A DNA stretch of 64,000 nucleotides, from contig JADLHM010000077.1 of the NCBI GenBank assembly GCA_020848745.1, positions 1-64,000 of the forward strand, written 5' to 3'. Position 1 is the first letter of the stretch. Each line of letters opens with the position of its first letter. This document shows, piece by piece, positions 62,701 to 64,000 of the stretch. This stretch comes from Deltaproteobacteria bacterium (GTDB lineage: Bacteria; Desulfobacterota; Binatia; UTPRO1). The notes beneath the pieces are model-generated. The model made no database searches. It was not told the origin of the DNA and saw only the letters and a program-made list of their open reading frames with translations. Both the position numbers and the translations under genes were made by a program.

Positions 62701-63560
62701 ATCTCGGCACCCGGGCGGAGTTCAGCCGCCGCTACGACCGTCTCGACGCACCCGCCCACGCCCGCGCTCTCCTGGCCGCCAAGCTCCGCCCCGTTCTGCT
62801 GCGCCGGATGAAGCGGGACGTCGCCGACGATCTCCCCGAGCGCATCGAAGAGCGCCGCGACTGCGAGATGACTCGCGGCCAGCGCCAGCTCTATCTCGCC
62901 GAGCTCGCGCGCAGCCGGCGCCTGGTCGAACGGCTGAGCGACGCGCCCGACGGGCTCCGCCGGAACAAGATCGCCATCCTCGCGGCACTGACACGCCTCC
63001 GCCAGGTGTGCTGCCATCCGGCGCTCGCTGGGGGCAAGAGCACGCTCGGTTCGGGGAAGTTCGAGGCGCTCGCGGAGCTGCTCGAGCCCCTGCTGGAGGA
63101 AGGCCACAAAGTTCTCCTCTTCTCGCAGTTCGTCCAATGCCTGAAGCTCCTCCGAACCGACCTCCAACGCCGGGACGTCCCGACGCATCTCCTCATCGGT
63201 CAGACGACCAAGCGCGAGCACGTCGTCCAGGCGTTCACCGACGATCCGCGCGCCTGCGTGTTCCTCATCTCGCTGAAGGCCGGCGGCCTCGGTCTCAACC
63301 TCACGAGCGCGAGCCACGTCGTGCTCTTCGATCCCTGGTGGAATCCCGCGGTCGAAGCGCAGGCGATCGACCGCACGCACCGCATCGGTCAGGACCGCAC
63401 CGTGATCGCCTTCCGCCTCCTCACCGCCGGCACGATCGAGGAGAAGATCTTCGAGCTCCAGCAGCGCAAGGCCGCGCTCGCGCGCGACGTGCTCGGCGAG
63501 GACGGCTTCGCGCGCAGCCTAAGCCGCGAGGACCTCGGATATCTACTCACGGAAACGTGA
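59721..63560 (+). CDS. SWIM zinc-finger SNF2-family helicase
   Basis: A GGGGGAGG ribosome site (59712-59719) supports GTG 59721 and gives 1279 residues. The N terminus has a SWIM zinc finger (CSCPVGWECKHC, near residues 68-79). A long middle region of unclear fold follows. The C-terminal about 480 residues are a SNF2 ATPase: Walker A ADDMGLGKTVQ, VVCPASVLHNW, DEAQ box LDEAQTIKN, LTGTPLENR and helicase C motifs LISLKAGGLGLNLT and QAIDRTHRIGQ. SWIM-SNF2 proteins are bacterial relatives of chromatin remodellers, probably acting in repair or transcription recycling. Confidence 0.93.
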   Translation: MSDTWLPSLRDELTHFSRSSRVRGQQYATAARVLALQVEESTIRAQVRGTDVYEVRWDWSDGVWEATCSCPVGWECKHCYAVATVVLQAHARSAVARAASSLADFRVAGLPATSVPREPFAVPSTAARRRAADPGSRAVDILRSAIETWDRHQALITLLRSAPRRDLAYLPVMHDALGEPEPELRCWRVATLVTELADGWLPPALEEYRSRPDLADALAEREREARIGRLLRWADGRRSTGERRLRVLLGLTRDAFGVTRVTAEARLTTARLADVPRSFQQLQQLRSDVLRGSASLPPVALTLLELLVTQQGTGVYSPGTALPLTGTALHSLALHASGGEAPLVTWGETLPLELAARAGVTPGMPLRLAADPARIVLTCRAQDDDAWLRLSVTWPDGRSRDLADALRLAGRPAYGAHEPVLVLTDGMLSLVAEDAPADVLDQFERGGGVLLPRHGRAAVLTRLAARFPDLSAALAPRTRRHVVVPTVTLDLRDDDWLQVRLFAHGGTEPCRPDDPEEARVRFEYVPEHGWMTAAASSGPTGTEPMLADGSDTASTPRIETDAAVTPDADVPQASTVPTSSPAASAPAASAAFDDTEALIDPWLELPDPATVAPALEWLARLPVTTGTRRGPGGHEPLHADRATGWWMQVSKRAVVILADAWEQHPTSVQYFGTERVRRLLLRSGRVVPRLRIATSGIDWLAVSAEWQAEGLALDDADLAALRAATTPFVRLRSGWVRRDEAAGHDEAAVVLADLGLEPASEPQRLSLWQLAGARPETLAALEHMGADAATLETIAELRRRIAAFTGLPKVRLSRRVKASLRPYQQRGLEFLAYTSSLGLGAVLADDMGLGKTVQALAWLEHLRAAAPDAGPSLVVCPASVLHNWAREAARFVPGLRVLVLGSGASRHALRRELPDCDLALTTYALLRRDLEAWRAVALRALVLDEAQTIKNPDAIASRAACALEARHRLALTGTPLENRALDLWSIVQFANPGYLGTRAEFSRRYDRLDAPAHARALLAAKLRPVLLRRMKRDVADDLPERIEERRDCEMTRGQRQLYLAELARSRRLVERLSDAPDGLRRNKIAILAALTRLRQVCCHPALAGGKSTLGSGKFEALAELLEPLLEEGHKVLLFSQFVQCLKLLRTDLQRRDVPTHLLIGQTTKREHVVQAFTDDPRACVFLISLKAGGLGLNLTSASHVVLFDPWWNPAVEAQAIDRTHRIGQDRTVIAFRLLTAGTIEEKIFELQQRKAALARDVLGEDGFARSLSREDLGYLLTET

Positions 63561-63654
63561 GTCCGGTGCGGCTTCCGATCTTCGAAGCGGTGCCATCGAC
63601 CGCCCAGCCGGGGCCGATCCGCGCAGAGGTTTCCCAGGACGCGCCCAGATTGTC

Positions 63655-63683
63655 GTATGCCTATTACAGTGGTAGGGGCATAC
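63655..63683 (+). promoter_or_regulatory. Inverted repeat overlapping the VapB start region
   Basis: Perfect 7-base arms GTATGCC (63655-63661) and GGCATAC (63677-63683), with partly matching inner bases (CCTA and TAGG), end 1 bp before the antitoxin ATG in an AT-richer stretch. This is where VapBC complexes usually bind to repress their own operon. Confidence 0.5.
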
Positions 63684-63684
63684 C

Positions 63685-63906
63685 ATGGCCACCAAGCGGA
63701 AGAGCCACAACCTGAACGAGGCGTTGCTGCGGCGTGCTCAACGCAGCCTGGGAACGTCCACCGAGACGGACACGATCCATCGAGCATTGGAGTCGGTCGT
63801 GCTGGGCGAAGAACTCCTGGCGGATCTCGTGGCGGCTCGTGGTTCCGGAGTATTCCGCAGCGCCGTCGTGCGCGAGATGCGACGCGAACGACGTGCGACC
63901 CGGTGA
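63685..63906 (+). CDS. vapB: VapB-type antitoxin
   Basis: The 73-residue basic protein has an N-terminal ribbon-helix-like segment (NLNEALLRRAQRSLG, TETDTIHRALESVVL) as in VapB antitoxins that bind DNA and neutralise a PIN-domain toxin. The gene precedes a PIN-domain reading frame and overlaps its start (GTGA), and a palindrome lies at its start. The small size, overlap and palindrome together support the call. Confidence 0.85.
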   Translation: MATKRKSHNLNEALLRRAQRSLGTSTETDTIHRALESVVLGEELLADLVAARGSGVFRSAVVREMRRERRATR

Positions 63907-64000
63907 AGTATCTCTTCGACACGAACGTCTACGTCGCGCTGCTCACTGAACGGAGGCTCCTCGAACGGCTCACCCCGCTGCTGCGCCGACTCCTTCCCGC
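63903..64000 (+). CDS. vapC: VapC-type PIN-domain toxin, N-terminal fragment
   Basis: Only the first 32 codons are visible, from GTG 63903 in the vapB stop to the window end. The sequence VKYLFDTNVYVALL carries the first conserved PIN acidic residue (Asp 6 in FDTN). VapC toxins are RNases held inactive by VapB. Completeness of the toxin cannot be judged because the window cuts the gene. Confidence 0.78.
   Translation, partial: MKYLFDTNVYVALLTERRLLERLTPLLRRLLP

Noticed and set aside
1-64000. Insertion sequences, integrases or tRNA attachment sites
   Set aside because: No transposase or integrase motif, terminal inverted repeats or tRNA gene could be recognised on either strand.

Overview
The window is 64 kb of very GC-rich, densely coding bacterial chromosome. 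It has about 60 protein genes, no rRNA, tRNA, CRISPR array or transposase that I can see, and many ATGA/GTGA start-stop overlaps. The order rpsP-khpA-rimM-trmD-(PF09936-type RNA methyltransferase)-rplS, outer-membrane lipoprotein machinery (LolA- and LolB-like proteins, TPR lipoproteins) and secreted Cys-rich proteins with Thr-Pro tails suggest an uncultured Gram-negative of the deltaproteobacterial sphere (Desulfobacterota, Myxococcota or Binatota-like). That placement is inference from gene content, not a phylogeny.

Layout. 1-2551 (+): ribosomal protein and tRNA modification operon. 2573-13438 (-): bactofilin, an oligopeptide-type ABC importer (OppF, D, C, B and its binding lipoprotein), a LolB-like lipoprotein, a TPR lipoprotein, ispH, and the molybdopterin genes moaE-moaD-moaB. 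13439-13792: an AT-richer gap with a candidate ECF-type promoter, a 39-codon Cys-containing ORF with a perfect Shine-Dalgarno, and a triple inverted repeat. 13793-18469: orphan NarL-type response regulator, zinc-ribbon protein, miaB, and an operon of ketopantoate reductase, JAMM protease and hydrolase. 18619-27745: GTP-type PEP carboxykinase, type IV pilin-like protein, M20 peptidase, flippase-like membrane protein, HtrA protease, large membrane-TPR protein, MBL-fold protein.

27885-39752 (+) is the most striking part. It is a type II fatty-acid/polyketide-like cluster: AMP-dependent ligase, ketoreductase, acyl carrier protein (ACP), active ketosynthase, a catalytically dead ketosynthase partner, LolA-like protein, hotdog dehydratase, LolB-like lipoprotein, secreted trypsin-like protease, flavin-dependent halogenase-like enzyme, second ACP and a condensation-type acyltransferase. 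The combination resembles aryl-polyene/xanthomonadin pigment clusters, but the window shows no MMPL exporter, glycosyltransferase or aromatic ammonia lyase. A 17-bp perfect hairpin closes it.

39801-48578: two secreted proteins, an aldehyde dehydrogenase, and a 2-oxoacid:acceptor oxidoreductase (KorA, KorB) with a GltD-like FAD/Fe-S subunit that probably connects it to NADP. 48623-53549: FAD oxidoreductase, second AMP-ligase, divergent methyltransferase and a ThiH/HydG-like radical SAM enzyme, possibly a second small biosynthetic locus. 53546-64000: PaaI-type thioesterase, secreted Cys-rich/Thr-Pro protein, ICMT-like methyltransferase, a divergent pair of D-amino-acid-type enzymes, a SWIM-SNF2 helicase, and a VapBC toxin-antitoxin module cut by the window end.
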